Shown: piece by piece, positions 17,971-27,329 of the stretch
How positions within the stretch are numbered: position 1 is the stretch's first letter
Layout of the letters: each line of letters begins with the position of its first letter
Source of the DNA: Pseudaeromonas sp963677375
Lineage (GTDB): Bacteria; Pseudomonadota; Gammaproteobacteria; Enterobacterales; Aeromonadaceae
Reading direction: 5' to 3'
NCBI GenBank assembly: GCA_963677375.2
Contig: CAXXIF010000019.1
Span: 62,001-126,000, forward strand
Length of the DNA: 64,000 bases
Notes under the pieces: model-generated
The model's input: the letters and a program-made list of their open reading frames with translations, nothing else
The model's database searches: none
What the model was told of the DNA's origin: nothing
Program-made: the position numbers and the translations under genes

Positions 17971-19563
17971 TCAATGGCGGAAGTGACGCATGTTGGTGAA
18001 CACCATCACCATGCCGTGTTCATCAGCAGCGTCGATGACTTCCTGATCGCGCATCGAGCCACCCGGCTGGATGACGCAGCTGATACCGGCTTCGGCCGCC
18101 GCGTCGATACCGTCGCGGAACGGGAAGAAGGCATCGGAAGCCATGACGGAGCCTTGAACTTCCAGCCCTTCGTCGGCGGCCTTGATGCCGGCGATCTTGG
18201 CGGAGTAGACGCGGCTCATCTGACCGGCGCCTATGCCGATGGTTTGACCGTTCTTGGTGTAGACGATGGCGTTGGATTTAACGAACTTGCCGACCTTCCA
18301 GCAGAACAGCAGCTCTTCGAGCTCTTTCTCGGTGGGTTGACGCTTGCTGACCACTTTCAGGCCGCGCAGGCTGACCATGCCCAGGTCCCGATCTTGCACA
18401 AGCAGGCCGCCGTTGACGCGTTTGACGTCCAGACCGTCGCTCTTATCAGTCCAGAAACCACACTCCAGCAGACGCACATTGGCCTTCTTGGCCACCACAT
18501 CGCGGGCCTCAGCGGTCACGGCCGGGGCAATGATCACCTCGACAAACTGACGGCTGACGATGGCTTCGGCGGTGGCCGCATCCAGTTCGCGGTTGAAGGC
18601 GATGATGCCACCGAACGCCGAGGTCGGGTCCGTCTTGTAGGCGCGGTCATAGGCTTGCAGTATGTCATCCCCCAGGGCCACGCCACAGGGATTGGCGTGC
18701 TTGACGATGACGCAGGCCGGGTCGATGAACTGTTTGACGCACTCCAGCGCGGCATCGGTATCGGCGATGTTGTTGTAGGAGAGTGCCTTGCCTTGCAACT
18801 GGGTAGCGGTAGAGACCGAGGCTTCCTTGACATCGGCTTCGACATAGAAGGCGGCAGCTTGGTGAGCGTTCTCGCCGTAGCGCATATCCTGCTTCTTGAT
18901 GAACTGGAAGTTGATGGTGCGCGGGAACTTGGAATCGCTACTGGTTTCATCGATGACGCCATAGCTCGGTACCTTGGTACCGAAGTAGTTGGCGATCATG
19001 CCGTCATAGGCGGCTGTGTGTTCAAACGCGGCGATAGCCAGATCAAACCGGGTGGCGTAGCTCAGGGAGTTGTCGTTGCTGTCCATCTCGTCGATGACGC
19101 GGTCATAGTCGCGTGCATTGACCACAATGGTGACATCTTTGTGGTTCTTGGCTGCAGAGCGCACCATGGTCGGGCCGCCAATGTCGATGTTCTCGATAGC
19201 GTCGGCCAGCGAGCAATCCGGCTTGGCAACGGTAGCAGCAAAGGGGTAGAGGTTGACGGCGACCAGATCGATGGGGCTGATGCCATGCTGGCTCATGATG
19301 CCATCATCGATGCCGCGACGGCCCAGGATGCCGCCATGAACCTTAGGGTGCAGGGTCTTGACGCGGCCATCCATCATCTCGGGAAAGCCGGTGTAATCGG
19401 AGACTTCGGTTACCGGCAGGCCAGCATCGGCCAGCAGGCGAGCGGTTCCGCCGGTGGAGAGCAGTTCTACGCCTCGGGCTTGCAGGGCGCGGGCAAACTC
19501 CACAATGCCGGTCTTGTCAGAGACGCTCAGCAGGGCGCGGCGGATCGGTCGAGTGTTTTCCAT
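17971..19563 (-). CDS. purH: Bifunctional AICAR formyltransferase / IMP cyclohydrolase
   Basis: 530 aa from ATG 19563 (E. coli 529 aa); GAGGACAACGAAGAG precedes it, and the longer open frame upstream has no ribosome site. The IMP cyclohydrolase half starts RRALLSVSDKTGIVEFARAL with GGTARLLADAGLPVTEVSDYTG. The transformylase half includes KHANPCGVA and the C-terminal region DAFFPFRDGIDAAAEAG. Catalyses the last two steps of IMP synthesis in the cytosol. It heads the purH-purD unit. Confidence 0.97.
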   Translation of the reverse strand: MENTRPIRRALLSVSDKTGIVEFARALQARGVELLSTGGTARLLADAGLPVTEVSDYTGFPEMMDGRVKTLHPKVHGGILGRRGIDDGIMSQHGISPIDLVAVNLYPFAATVAKPDCSLADAIENIDIGGPTMVRSAAKNHKDVTIVVNARDYDRVIDEMDSNDNSLSYATRFDLAIAAFEHTAAYDGMIANYFGTKVPSYGVIDETSSDSKFPRTINFQFIKKQDMRYGENAHQAAAFYVEADVKEASVSTATQLQGKALSYNNIADTDAALECVKQFIDPACVIVKHANPCGVALGDDILQAYDRAYKTDPTSAFGGIIAFNRELDAATAEAIVSRQFVEVIIAPAVTAEARDVVAKKANVRLLECGFWTDKSDGLDVKRVNGGLLVQDRDLGMVSLRGLKVVSKRQPTEKELEELLFCWKVGKFVKSNAIVYTKNGQTIGIGAGQMSRVYSAKIAGIKAADEGLEVQGSVMASDAFFPFRDGIDAAAEAGISCVIQPGGSMRDQEVIDAADEHGMVMVFTNMRHFRH

Positions 19564-19967
19564 CTCTTCGTTGTCCTCTAAAGGTTCCAGGGGAATTTCG
19601 CAAAATCTACTCGGGGGTGCTGGCGTCACCGAAGTGTCCAGACCATCAAATGAACTTTGCAGAAATACCCTTGAAGACAAGACCCGGATGCCCATCCGAG
19701 TGGGCGCGTATTCTACACAAAAGCGTGATGTAAGGCGATTTTTTTGCACAGGTCAGAACCAGTGCGGACGGGCGGCGAAACGTTTGTCTGTAATGGTTGA
19801 ATTGGTTTGAGTTCTGGATATGCAGGCTCAATGTGAACTATGGCTTGCTTGGCGATCCCCAGCGATAATGACTTTGGTCTGGGTATCAAGCTCGGCTCTG
19901 TGGTTGATTGGTCTGGACCAGCCGCTGCGTTGATTCCCGGCACCGCCAGCATTGAGCCGGCAAAATA
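19564..19967. promoter_or_regulatory. purHD promoter region
   Basis: No gene is seen. On the minus strand TAGAAT near 19707-19712 is a fair -10. AGACAAACGTTTCGCC (19774-19789, minus strand) matches the PurR consensus ANGCAANCGNTTNCNT with three mismatches. It lies about 70 bases upstream of that -10, further than in E. coli, so it is only a candidate. Confidence 0.45.
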
Positions 19968-19993
19968 GAGGGGCTGTCAAAACAGCCCCTTTT
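19968..19993. terminator. Hairpin overlapping the stop of the parR-like gene
   Basis: AGGGGCTG TCAAAA CAGCCCCT; the TGA stop of the minus-strand gene lies within it. The T-rich side is on the plus strand, so efficiency for the minus strand is unclear. Confidence 0.6.
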
Positions 19994-20594
19994 GTTTGAT
20001 TTTTTTCAACTGTGCGCTTGGTGGCATCAGCTCGCTCAAGTCTGTACTCTCGAAGCTTGTACCCTTGCTTTCACTGATCTGGGTCCCCGAATCTGGAGCT
20101 GCGGCGTTCAACGCTTGTCCCTGCAGACGTTTGAGCTGGCGCGCCTGGTTGTCCGCCAACTGCCGCAATTGTTGCAGCTCCTGCTGGACCGCGACGATAT
20201 GGGCATTCTGCTCGGCCAGCAGTTGTTGCAGCTGGGTCAGTTGTGATGGCGAAAACAGCGCCTCTTCGGCGGTACTAGCCTCACTGCCATCGTCACTCAG
20301 ACCACAGGCATGCAAATGGCGCCAGAAGGCGGTGGATGTCAGATTTTCGCTGTCCAGTGCCACCGATAGGCTACGGCTCAGTCGGGGATTGAGCAGATGG
20401 ACGTAGAGTCCGGCCAGATAGATGTCGCGATGAAACAGCCGGACCACCATCTCCAGAGAGATGCGATCGGTATGGCTGCGTTTGGCTTTGTCGTACCACT
20501 CGCGCAGGGCTCCGACCGCAAAGCGGTCGGCATCCGAAGTCTCCGGGTTGAGGTAGAGGGCCAGGTTCAGTTTTCTGGCCACGCCATTACTCAT
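19977..20594 (-). CDS. ParR/StbB-like partner of the ParM-type protein
   Basis: 205 aa from ATG 20594. The start overlaps the upstream parM-like stop by eight bases (ATGAGTAA), indicating translational coupling. The N-terminal half (VARKLNLALYLNPETSDADRFAVGALREWYDKAKRSHTDRISLEMVVRLFHRDIYLAGLYVHLLNPRL, shown here for its pattern) is predicted helical. A long Gln/Leu coiled coil follows at about 120-165 (LTQLQQLLAEQNAHIVAVQQ), and the end is basic (AQLKKIKQKGLF). Position and size fit the DNA-binding adaptor of a type II partition pair, where ParR links a centromere to the actin-like filament. Sequence alone does not prove this. Confidence 0.65.
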   Translation of the reverse strand: MSNGVARKLNLALYLNPETSDADRFAVGALREWYDKAKRSHTDRISLEMVVRLFHRDIYLAGLYVHLLNPRLSRSLSVALDSENLTSTAFWRHLHACGLSDDGSEASTAEEALFSPSQLTQLQQLLAEQNAHIVAVQQELQQLRQLADNQARQLKRLQGQALNAAAPDSGTQISESKGTSFESTDLSELMPPSAQLKKIKQKGLF

Positions 20595-21633
20595 CACCCA
20601 CCTCGAGCAGCACCGGCGAGCTGACCGCGTGGGCGGCTTCATCGGCATGGTAGAGGCAGATCTCGCGGGACAGTGCACTTTGCGGGTTATCCAGCAACAC
20701 GACCCGATCACCGAGCGTGGTATAGGCCGAACGAATAGCCTCGGCAATCAGGGAGGCGCCACCGCCCACCAGATAGACACGGTTCGGATTCTTGGCAAAC
20801 TTCTTGGCCTCATAGGCCACCTGATCCCCTAACTCGCGGATTTTGGTTTCGATCTTGGTGAGGATGCCGGGGATCTTCTCTTCATCGTTGACCACGCTCT
20901 GTACGAATGCCATATCGTGGCGACGCTTGATCAGCTCATTGGCCACCAGGTAGCTGGAGTCGCTGTCGGCGGCGGCCAGCGCCTTGCGCGCCGCATCCGT
21001 CACCATGGAGACGCCGATTTCGTTGTTGCCGTAGATGGCCGAGACATCGTCAAACTCGCCGACCACGACGCCCATATCCAGGGTGGTGCCGCCGCAGTCG
21101 ATGACCAGGGACTTGGTAAACTCATTGCAGTTAGCGTTCAGCAGATGGGACAACGCCGCTGGCAGGCTCTCCGGCATGACATCGACATCGACAATCTGGA
21201 ACAGCTCACCCTTGTTCAGGCTGATGTCGCGCATCAGATTCCGGCGCTTGGCCTCGATCTTGGATTCGTTTTTCTGGCAATCATCCGGGTTGTAATACTC
21301 GGTGATCGGCAGAGTGACGACGATATGCACCGGGCAAGGGGTCAAGCCGGTCTGCAGCAGGGCATGGTGCACGGAGAGCAGATTCAGATCGTCGTACTGG
21401 TACTCGATGTGGGTGGTAGATAACGCCTTGTCCGAGGTGGCGTCATAGGTATATTTGGTGGTGCCTATGGTGTAGTTGAACACCTTCTGCCCCTTGAGCA
21501 GGGCGGCGCTTTTCCAGTCTTTGCGGAACGAGTTGGGCGACACTATGGTCTTCAGCGTGCCCTGTTCGATCCAGCTGACTTTGACATTGGTGGAGCCATC
21601 ATCGATGGCCAGCTTCATGGGGATAACAGACAT
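20587..21633 (-). CDS. ParM/StbA-type actin-like segregation ATPase
   Basis: 348 aa from ATG 21633 (GAG eight bases upstream). The actin-fold nucleotide motifs are in order: phosphate-1 AIDDGSTNVKV (9-19), phosphate-2 VIDCGGTTLDMG (177-188) and adenosine motif VYLVGGGASLI (286-296). These resemble ParM/StbA of plasmid R1 (DDGSTN, DxGGTTxD). ParM polymerises with ATP to push plasmid copies apart. Here it lies between purH and phoH with no plasmid replication or mobility gene nearby, so it appears to be a chromosomal member. It is paired with the ParR-like gene downstream. Confidence 0.85.
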   Translation of the reverse strand: MSVIPMKLAIDDGSTNVKVSWIEQGTLKTIVSPNSFRKDWKSAALLKGQKVFNYTIGTTKYTYDATSDKALSTTHIEYQYDDLNLLSVHHALLQTGLTPCPVHIVVTLPITEYYNPDDCQKNESKIEAKRRNLMRDISLNKGELFQIVDVDVMPESLPAALSHLLNANCNEFTKSLVIDCGGTTLDMGVVVGEFDDVSAIYGNNEIGVSMVTDAARKALAAADSDSSYLVANELIKRRHDMAFVQSVVNDEEKIPGILTKIETKIRELGDQVAYEAKKFAKNPNRVYLVGGGASLIAEAIRSAYTTLGDRVVLLDNPQSALSREICLYHADEAAHAVSSPVLLEVGDE

Positions 21634-22048
21634 AGATTTTTCTCGATGAGGTGGCGGACCCAGGCAGGCTACTGAGCACAGAGCCTGAATGATATTGGTC
21701 GTATTTTATCCTCACGGTTAATTTTGTCGAATAAAATAGCGCTGAAATTTATTTTCGTAGTTGCATATTCCGCGAGGAAGTTTTTCTTCCGCATAAGGAT
21801 ACGATTTACTGCTGAGGTGATGCGGAATAGCAGATGTGCAGAACATTTCGTCGTGGAAAGCGCAAGCAAGGGTGCTAACTGGTTGTTGCTGCTATGAAAA
21901 TGGGAGGGACAACTCAAACTGCGGATGCTGTGTTGCAGCTTTGTAAACGGGGGCGTAGGGTGGAGTCATAGACCTGTCATCCGGTTGTGCTTTAACTGAC
22001 ATGTCTGTGTCATCAACCGGATCACCTAGCCATCCAAGGAGGCTGCCT
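21634..22048. other. Upstream region of the parM-like gene; possible centromere
   Basis: No gene is supported. The AT-rich stretch 21690-21850 holds three copies of TTCCGC (21768-21773, 21787-21792 and inverted at 21822-21827) and a GGAAG-T5-CTTCC hairpin (21776-21790). Type II par loci usually keep their centromere repeats directly upstream of parM, so this is where one would look. The repeats are short and not conclusive. Confidence 0.4.
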
Positions 22049-23431
22049 ATGGAGAGCGACGATCGTAAGCTGTTTGTCCTCGATACCAATGTTCTGCTCC
22101 ACGAACCCCTTGCCATCTACTCCTTTCAAGAACACGACGTCATGATACCGATGACGGTGCTCGAAGAGCTCGACAACATCAAGGATCGCCAGAAGGATGT
22201 CAGCCGCGAAGCGCGGATTGCCATTCGGACCATGGAAGACGTATTCCGGGATGCCACGCCGGAGCAGATTGCCGAAGGCATCTATCTGGGCAACCGGGTC
22301 GGCGAGAACTGCACCGGTCGGCTGGCCATCTTTGCCGACCATCATCTACCGGAAGGGGAGGAGGTCTTCACCAACAAGGAGAACGATAACCGCATCATCA
22401 ATGCGGCGCTGTTTCTGCAGAAGAAGTATCCCACCCGTACCATTGCCCTAGTGACCAAAGACATCAACATGCGGCTCAAGGCCAAAGGGGCCGGGCTCAA
22501 GCACGTCGAGGATTACCGCACCGACCAGTTGATCGATGATATTCGTCTGCTGGCCAAGGGCTTCCAGAAAATTGACGGTCAGTTCTGGGATCGGGTCGGT
22601 GAGTGCGAGAGTGTCTCCAGCGGTCGCGACGTCTTTCACTGGGTCGATGAGTCGCTGCTCAGTAACACCCACATCAACCAGTATTTGATCGATGATTCCG
22701 ACAATTTTGCCGGCCGGGTGCATGGTCGGGAGGCCGGGCGTCTGCAGATCAAGGATCTGGGGCGGGAACGGCTGATGGGCCGGCATGCCTGGGGGGTGAA
22801 CCCGAAGAATGTGTTCCAGGCCATGGCACTGGATGCCCTGCTGGACCCGACGCTGGATCTGGTGATCCTGACCGGTCCGGCCGGCAGCGGCAAGACCCTG
22901 CTGGCGATGGCGGCGGCGCTGGAGTTGGTGATTGAGCGCGGCATCTTCGAGCGCATCATAGTAACCCGCAACACGCCGGAAATTGCCGAGAGCATCGGCT
23001 TCTTGCCCGGTACCGAAGAGGAGAAGATGTTGCCTTGGCTGGCGGCCGTCACCGATACCCTGGAGGTGCTGCACAAGCACGATCTCAGCAAGGAGAGTTC
23101 GCTGCAGTACATCATGGAGAAGGCCAATATCCAGTTCAAATCGGTCAATTTCATGCGGGGCCGCAGTCTGCAAAATACCTTTGTGCTGTTGGATGAGTGT
23201 CAGAACATGACTGCCTCCCAGCTCAAGACCATCATTACCCGCTGTGGTGAGGGAACCAAGCTGGTCTGCTCGGGCAACCTGGCGCAGATCGATTCAACCT
23301 ACCTGAGCCCGGTGACCTCGGGGTTGACCTATATCGTCGAACGGTTCAAGGATTTTGAAGGCAGCGCCAACATCTATCTCAACGGTGTGATCCGCAGCCG
23401 CTTGGCCTCGTTTGCCGAGGAAAATCTCTAG
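22049..23431 (+). CDS. PIN domain - PhoH-like ATPase (PhoH2/YlaK type)
   Basis: 460 aa from ATG 22049 with GGAGG upstream. Residues 7-150 are a PIN RNase domain (LFVLDTNVLLHEP; acidic residues at EELDNIK and TKDINMR). The PhoH ATPase domain follows with Walker A GPAGSGKT (276-283) and Walker B FVLLDECQN, plus RGRSLQNTF just before it. PhoH2 proteins are described as RNA helicase/RNases. Cytosolic, monocistronic, convergent with thiQ. Confidence 0.9.
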   Translation: MESDDRKLFVLDTNVLLHEPLAIYSFQEHDVMIPMTVLEELDNIKDRQKDVSREARIAIRTMEDVFRDATPEQIAEGIYLGNRVGENCTGRLAIFADHHLPEGEEVFTNKENDNRIINAALFLQKKYPTRTIALVTKDINMRLKAKGAGLKHVEDYRTDQLIDDIRLLAKGFQKIDGQFWDRVGECESVSSGRDVFHWVDESLLSNTHINQYLIDDSDNFAGRVHGREAGRLQIKDLGRERLMGRHAWGVNPKNVFQAMALDALLDPTLDLVILTGPAGSGKTLLAMAAALELVIERGIFERIIVTRNTPEIAESIGFLPGTEEEKMLPWLAAVTDTLEVLHKHDLSKESSLQYIMEKANIQFKSVNFMRGRSLQNTFVLLDECQNMTASQLKTIITRCGEGTKLVCSGNLAQIDSTYLSPVTSGLTYIVERFKDFEGSANIYLNGVIRSRLASFAEENL

Positions 23432-23446
23432 TCTTATTCCAGCGTT

Positions 23447-24211
23447 TTATTCTTGCGTGGTAACCATGGCCCGCCCCAAATAGCGGGCCATGTCGTTATT
23501 GGTACTGTTATCCAGTTCGCTGACCGCGCCACAGAAACGGATTTCGCCACCTTGCAGCAGGGCGATGCGATCGGCCACCAGTCGGGCTTCTTCGGGGTGG
23601 TGGGAAATCAGCAGAATGCCAATCTGTTGCTGGTGGGCCAACTGCTGTACCTCGCGTAGCATTTCGTGGCGCAGCGCCGGGTCCAACGCTGAGAAGGGCT
23701 CATCCAGCAGCATAAAGGGTCGCCGCCGCACCAGGCTGCGCGCCAATGCCACGCGCTGTTGCTGCCCTCCAGAGAGCTGGGTGGGCAGGCGGGAGAGGAA
23801 TTCGCTCAAACCCAGACGTTCGGCGGCCGCATGCACCTGCTGCCATTGCTCGGCACTGAGACGTAAATCGGGGCGCACGCCCAAACCGATATTCTGCTGC
23901 ACACTCAGGTGATCAAACAGATTGTTGCTCTGAAACAGGCTGGTGAAAGGGCGTTCGGCGGCTGGCAAGGTGTGTAGCGGCTGATGCTGCCACAGCAGTT
24001 CTCCGCCATCGGCGGCGACAAAACCGCCCAGCAGATCCAGCAGGGTACTCTTACCGGCGCCGCTGGGGCCTATGAGCACCAACAGTTCGCCAGGATGCAG
24101 ATCGAAGCTAAAGCGGAACTCTTCTTCGCCCCGGCTCAGCGTCAGCCCTCGACACTGCAGTGTCTGTTCCCCGGTCGCAGGAGAAGAAACCGCATGGGGT
24201 GGATTTGTCAC
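23447..24211 (-). CDS. thiQ: Thiamine ABC transporter ATP-binding protein
   Basis: 254 aa, GTG start at 24211 overlapping the thiP stop by four bases (GTGA). Walker A GPSGAGKST, signature LSGGQQQRVALARSL, Walker B MLLDEPFSALD. Slightly longer than E. coli ThiQ. Powers import of thiamine, TPP and TMP with ThiB and ThiP. Last gene of the riboswitch-controlled thiBPQ operon. Confidence 0.93.
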   Translation of the reverse strand: MTNPPHAVSSPATGEQTLQCRGLTLSRGEEEFRFSFDLHPGELLVLIGPSGAGKSTLLDLLGGFVAADGGELLWQHQPLHTLPAAERPFTSLFQSNNLFDHLSVQQNIGLGVRPDLRLSAEQWQQVHAAAERLGLSEFLSRLPTQLSGGQQQRVALARSLVRRRPFMLLDEPFSALDPALRHEMLREVQQLAHQQQIGILLISHHPEEARLVADRIALLQGGEIRFCGAVSELDNSTNNDMARYLGRAMVTTQE

Positions 24212-25812
24212 TGTCGACCTCCCAAGACCCGCTCTACCAACCAGAGCAGACTGGTGCAGAGCAGTAATAACAACAATGCCGTGGCGGCGGCGTCATCCAG
24301 CCGATAACTGCCCAGTTGCTGGAATAGCAGCCAGGGCAGGGTTTGCAGATCATCACTGCCAAACATGGCGACGGCACCGAGATCGCCCAGCGAGAAGATA
24401 CAGGCCAGCGCCATGGCCCGCCCCAGAGCTCCCCGCAGCAGGGGCCATTCCAGATAGCGCCAGCGGTGGATACCGCGCAAGTCCAGACTCTGCGCCAGGC
24501 GATCATAGCGCAGAACCGCTTGTTGCAGGGCGGGTTGCAGGGTGCGCACCGTATAGGGCAGGCAGGCCAGGCCATTGAGTAGCATCACCAACCAGAAGCC
24601 CAGACCGAATACATCCGCCACCGGCAGCAGCAGAATAAACAGCCCGGTGCTGAGGACGGCCGTCGGGATCAACAGGATCAGCGAACCGGAAGATTCCAGC
24701 AGGGTGGCCGCATGGTGTCGGCCTAACCGCAGGCGCAGATGGCGGCTGCTGAACAGCAGCCCCAGGCTGACGGCGCAGGCCAGCAGGCTGGCACCCAGAC
24801 CAATTTGCAGGGACGTCAGCAGCGACGCCCAGAGCTGGGCCGAGCCCAGCGCATGCCAGAGCTGGGGCTTTAATCCGGCAGTCACAATCGCCAGTAGCGG
24901 CGGCATGAAGAGTAACAGGGCTATGCCCAGCCAGAAGCCATCGGCACAGACGCCAGACCAATGGCGAGTGTCGGGGCGACAGCTGTGCCCCCCGTCGTTC
25001 TGGTAACCGGGAGCGGGCGTCGCCAATTGATGATGCAGCAAGAGCGCCGCACCGCAGAGCAGCAGATGCCAGAGTGCCAGTTGCGCGGCTGTGTCCAGCT
25101 CGAAATCAAAGCGCAATGCCTGATAGACGGCGACCTCCAGGGTGGTGGCCCCCGGCCCGCCGCCCAACGCCATCACGGTAGTGAAGCTGGAAAAACAGAG
25201 CACGAAGATGAGGCTGGCCAGTGGTGCCAGTTGGCCGCGCAGGGTCGGCCATTCCAGAACCCGCCACAGGGTGCCGGAGTTCATCCCCAGTTGGCTGGCC
25301 AAGCGCCAGTTTTCTGCGGGAATGGTTTCGAGGGAGAACAGCAGCCAGCGCGCCGCCAGCGGCATATTGAAGAACAGATGGGCCAGCAGTATGCCGCCAA
25401 GCCCATACAGATAGTTGCCGGTATGGATGCCGACACAGGCCAGCAGGCGTGGCAGCCACCCCTGTTGACCATGGACGGCCACCAGCCCGAACAGGGCTAT
25501 GATCACCGGCAGCACCAAGGAGATACCAAATAGTTGCAACAGCAGGCTACGGCCCGGGAAGTGACGGCGATGTAGCGCTCGCGCCACGGGGATTGCCAGA
25601 CCCAGGCTCAACAGAGTGGAGAGCCCGGCCTGCAACAGACTAAATTGCACCACATGGCGCAGGTAGGCATCTTGCCACAGCGGGGCCGCGCCCAAGCCCC
25701 CGGCATGCAGCAGCGCCAGGAGCGGTCCCAGCGCACAGGTACATAACAGGAGCAGAGGAACCAAACCCGGTAACCACCAGACGCGGTATTGCGATGGGTT
25801 GCGCATGCTCAT
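24208..25812 (-). CDS. thiP: Thiamine ABC transporter permease
   Basis: 534 aa (E. coli ThiP 536), a fused double permease with about twelve hydrophobic segments and two BPD_transp_1 halves. EAA-like loops occur near AENWRLASQLGMNSGTLWRVLEWP and DRLAQSLDLRGIHRWRYLEWP. Starts at ATG 25812, or three bases pairs later at the second ATG codon; 19 bases after thiB. Inner membrane partner of ThiB and ThiQ. Confidence 0.93.
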   Translation of the reverse strand: MSMRNPSQYRVWWLPGLVPLLLLCTCALGPLLALLHAGGLGAAPLWQDAYLRHVVQFSLLQAGLSTLLSLGLAIPVARALHRRHFPGRSLLLQLFGISLVLPVIIALFGLVAVHGQQGWLPRLLACVGIHTGNYLYGLGGILLAHLFFNMPLAARWLLFSLETIPAENWRLASQLGMNSGTLWRVLEWPTLRGQLAPLASLIFVLCFSSFTTVMALGGGPGATTLEVAVYQALRFDFELDTAAQLALWHLLLCGAALLLHHQLATPAPGYQNDGGHSCRPDTRHWSGVCADGFWLGIALLLFMPPLLAIVTAGLKPQLWHALGSAQLWASLLTSLQIGLGASLLACAVSLGLLFSSRHLRLRLGRHHAATLLESSGSLILLIPTAVLSTGLFILLLPVADVFGLGFWLVMLLNGLACLPYTVRTLQPALQQAVLRYDRLAQSLDLRGIHRWRYLEWPLLRGALGRAMALACIFSLGDLGAVAMFGSDDLQTLPWLLFQQLGSYRLDDAAATALLLLLLCTSLLWLVERVLGGRQ

Positions 25813-25831
25813 GTTCGGGCGCTTCGGGTCA

Positions 25832-26812
25832 TTACTGACTCACGGCTCCACGCCATTCCTGCAACCAGCTCTTGCGTCCGGCGGCGATCTCGGCTTCGGA
25901 GAAACTCAGGGTTTTGGCCGGGAGTTCGTTCTGGTTGAACCCGGCGGGCAGTGCCACCTTGGTCACCGGATACATCCAGTTGCCGGTCGGGATCAGGCTC
26001 TGGAACTCATCACTGAGCATGAATTTCAGGAAGCGGGCGGCCAGTTCTGGATGCTTGGCATGCTTGAGCTGAGCCGCCACCTCCACCTGACGATAGTGGC
26101 CTTCGTCGAACAGGGCGGCATGATACTGCTGCTTCTGCTCGGCCAGGCGGTGATAGGCCGGCGACGTGGTGTAGGAGAGCACCAGATCGGCTTCGCCCTT
26201 GAGGAACATGCCGTAGGCTTCGCTCCAGCCCTTGGTCACGGTGACCGTTTTCTTCGCCAGTTGCTGCCACACCGCGCCGGCCTGGTCGCCCTGGGTCTTC
26301 TTGACCCACAGCAGCAGACCCTGACCCGGCGTGCTGGTGCGTGGATCTTCATAGATGATTTTCAAATCAGCACGGGCGGCCAGTTCACCCAGGCTCTTGG
26401 GCGGGTTTTTCAGCGTGTCGCCATTGTAGACGAAGGCAAAGTAGCCGTAGTCAAACGGCAGGAAGGTATCGTCCTGCCAGCCGCCGGGAAGTGCGAGCGG
26501 AGTCATATCGACCTGATGCGGACTAAACAGCTGGCTGCGGCGAGCGTCGGCCAGCATGGACTCATCCATGCCGATGACCAGATCGGCTTTTGTGTGCTTC
26601 CCCTCTAATTTCAGACGGTTAAGTATCGCTACTCCGTCTTCGAGTGGCACAAAATCGATCTGGCAACCACACTGTTTTTCGAAGGCCTGTTTGATTTTCG
26701 GGCCGGGACCCCAATCCGAGGAAAACGAGTCATAGGTGTAGATGGTCAGATGTTCTGTGGCCATGACCGAGGTGGTAGCGAGCAGGGTGGAGAGTAAGAG
26801 TAGAGAGCGCAC
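25832..26812 (-). CDS. thiB: Thiamine-binding periplasmic protein
   Basis: 326 aa from GTG 26812, which has AAGGAG seven bases upstream; E. coli TbpA is 327 aa. A longer open frame up to 26890 runs into the riboswitch and is not used. Signal peptide VRSLLLLSTLLATTSVMA, then EHLTIYTYDSFSSDWGPGPKIKQAFEKQCGC, typical of the family, with the substrate-site aromatic region DYGYFAFVYN. Delivers thiamine and its phosphates to ThiPQ. Confidence 0.94.
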   Translation of the reverse strand: MRSLLLLSTLLATTSVMATEHLTIYTYDSFSSDWGPGPKIKQAFEKQCGCQIDFVPLEDGVAILNRLKLEGKHTKADLVIGMDESMLADARRSQLFSPHQVDMTPLALPGGWQDDTFLPFDYGYFAFVYNGDTLKNPPKSLGELAARADLKIIYEDPRTSTPGQGLLLWVKKTQGDQAGAVWQQLAKKTVTVTKGWSEAYGMFLKGEADLVLSYTTSPAYHRLAEQKQQYHAALFDEGHYRQVEVAAQLKHAKHPELAARFLKFMLSDEFQSLIPTGNWMYPVTKVALPAGFNQNELPAKTLSFSEAEIAAGRKSWLQEWRGAVSQ

Positions 26813-26885
26813 GTCGAGACTCCTTGTAATGTGTGTCGGCAGGCGTCCCATCTGAGCCACTCCTGATGGAGGGTTGCGATGTCGT

Positions 26886-26965
26886 CTCAAATTCCTCCGC
26901 CAGTGCTAACTGGATCAGGTTCCCGGGTATGATCTCAGCGGACGCCCGCACCCCGTTTGAAAACG
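26886..26965 (-). ncRNA. TPP riboswitch (THI element) upstream of thiBPQ
   Basis: Read on the minus strand: GGGGTGC ... CTGAGATCATACCCG ... GAACCTGATC ... AGTTAGCACTGGCG. This contains the conserved THI-box cores CTGAGA and ACCTGATC, the pyrophosphate- and pyrimidine-binding regions. It ends about 75 bases before the thiB start codon. Binding of TPP should lower thiBPQ expression. Confidence 0.96.
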
Positions 26966-27035
26966 GCCTCATTCTATTAACGTTTGTTCAACAATGCCAG
27001 CCCAAGGCGGCTAGTGGTGGCAATAAGGAGGCTCT

Positions 27036-27329
27036 GTGCTGACAGACCATAGTAAGGAAAGACGAACATTCATGCGCATGGTGGTGGATGCTCCTGTCAC
27101 TGTGATCCATAACGAGCGTCGGTTGGTGGGGATCTGTCGGGATCTCAGTGCCAATGGTATGTCGATTGAGGTGGAAGAAGAGGGCATCGAGGAGGGGGAT
27201 GAACTGCTGGTGAGTCTGGCGACCAGCAGCAATCTGTTACCCCCATTCCAGGCTCAGGCCCGGGTGATGCGAGTGGCTCCATATAACGCCGTTTATCGAC
27301 TGGGTGTCGAATTTGTGTCTGTGGTCTGA
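27036..27329 (+). CDS. PilZ domain protein
   Basis: 97 aa, GTG start with AAGGAGG upstream. A single PilZ domain: the N-terminal RRTFMR (9-14) supplies the RxxxR c-di-GMP motif and DLSANGM (36-42) the D/NxSxxG motif, so c-di-GMP binding is likely. No membrane or output domain; it may act by protein contact. The last 37 bases overlap the convergent transglutaminase-like gene. Confidence 0.87.
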   Translation: MLTDHSKERRTFMRMVVDAPVTVIHNERRLVGICRDLSANGMSIEVEEEGIEEGDELLVSLATSSNLLPPFQAQARVMRVAPYNAVYRLGVEFVSVV

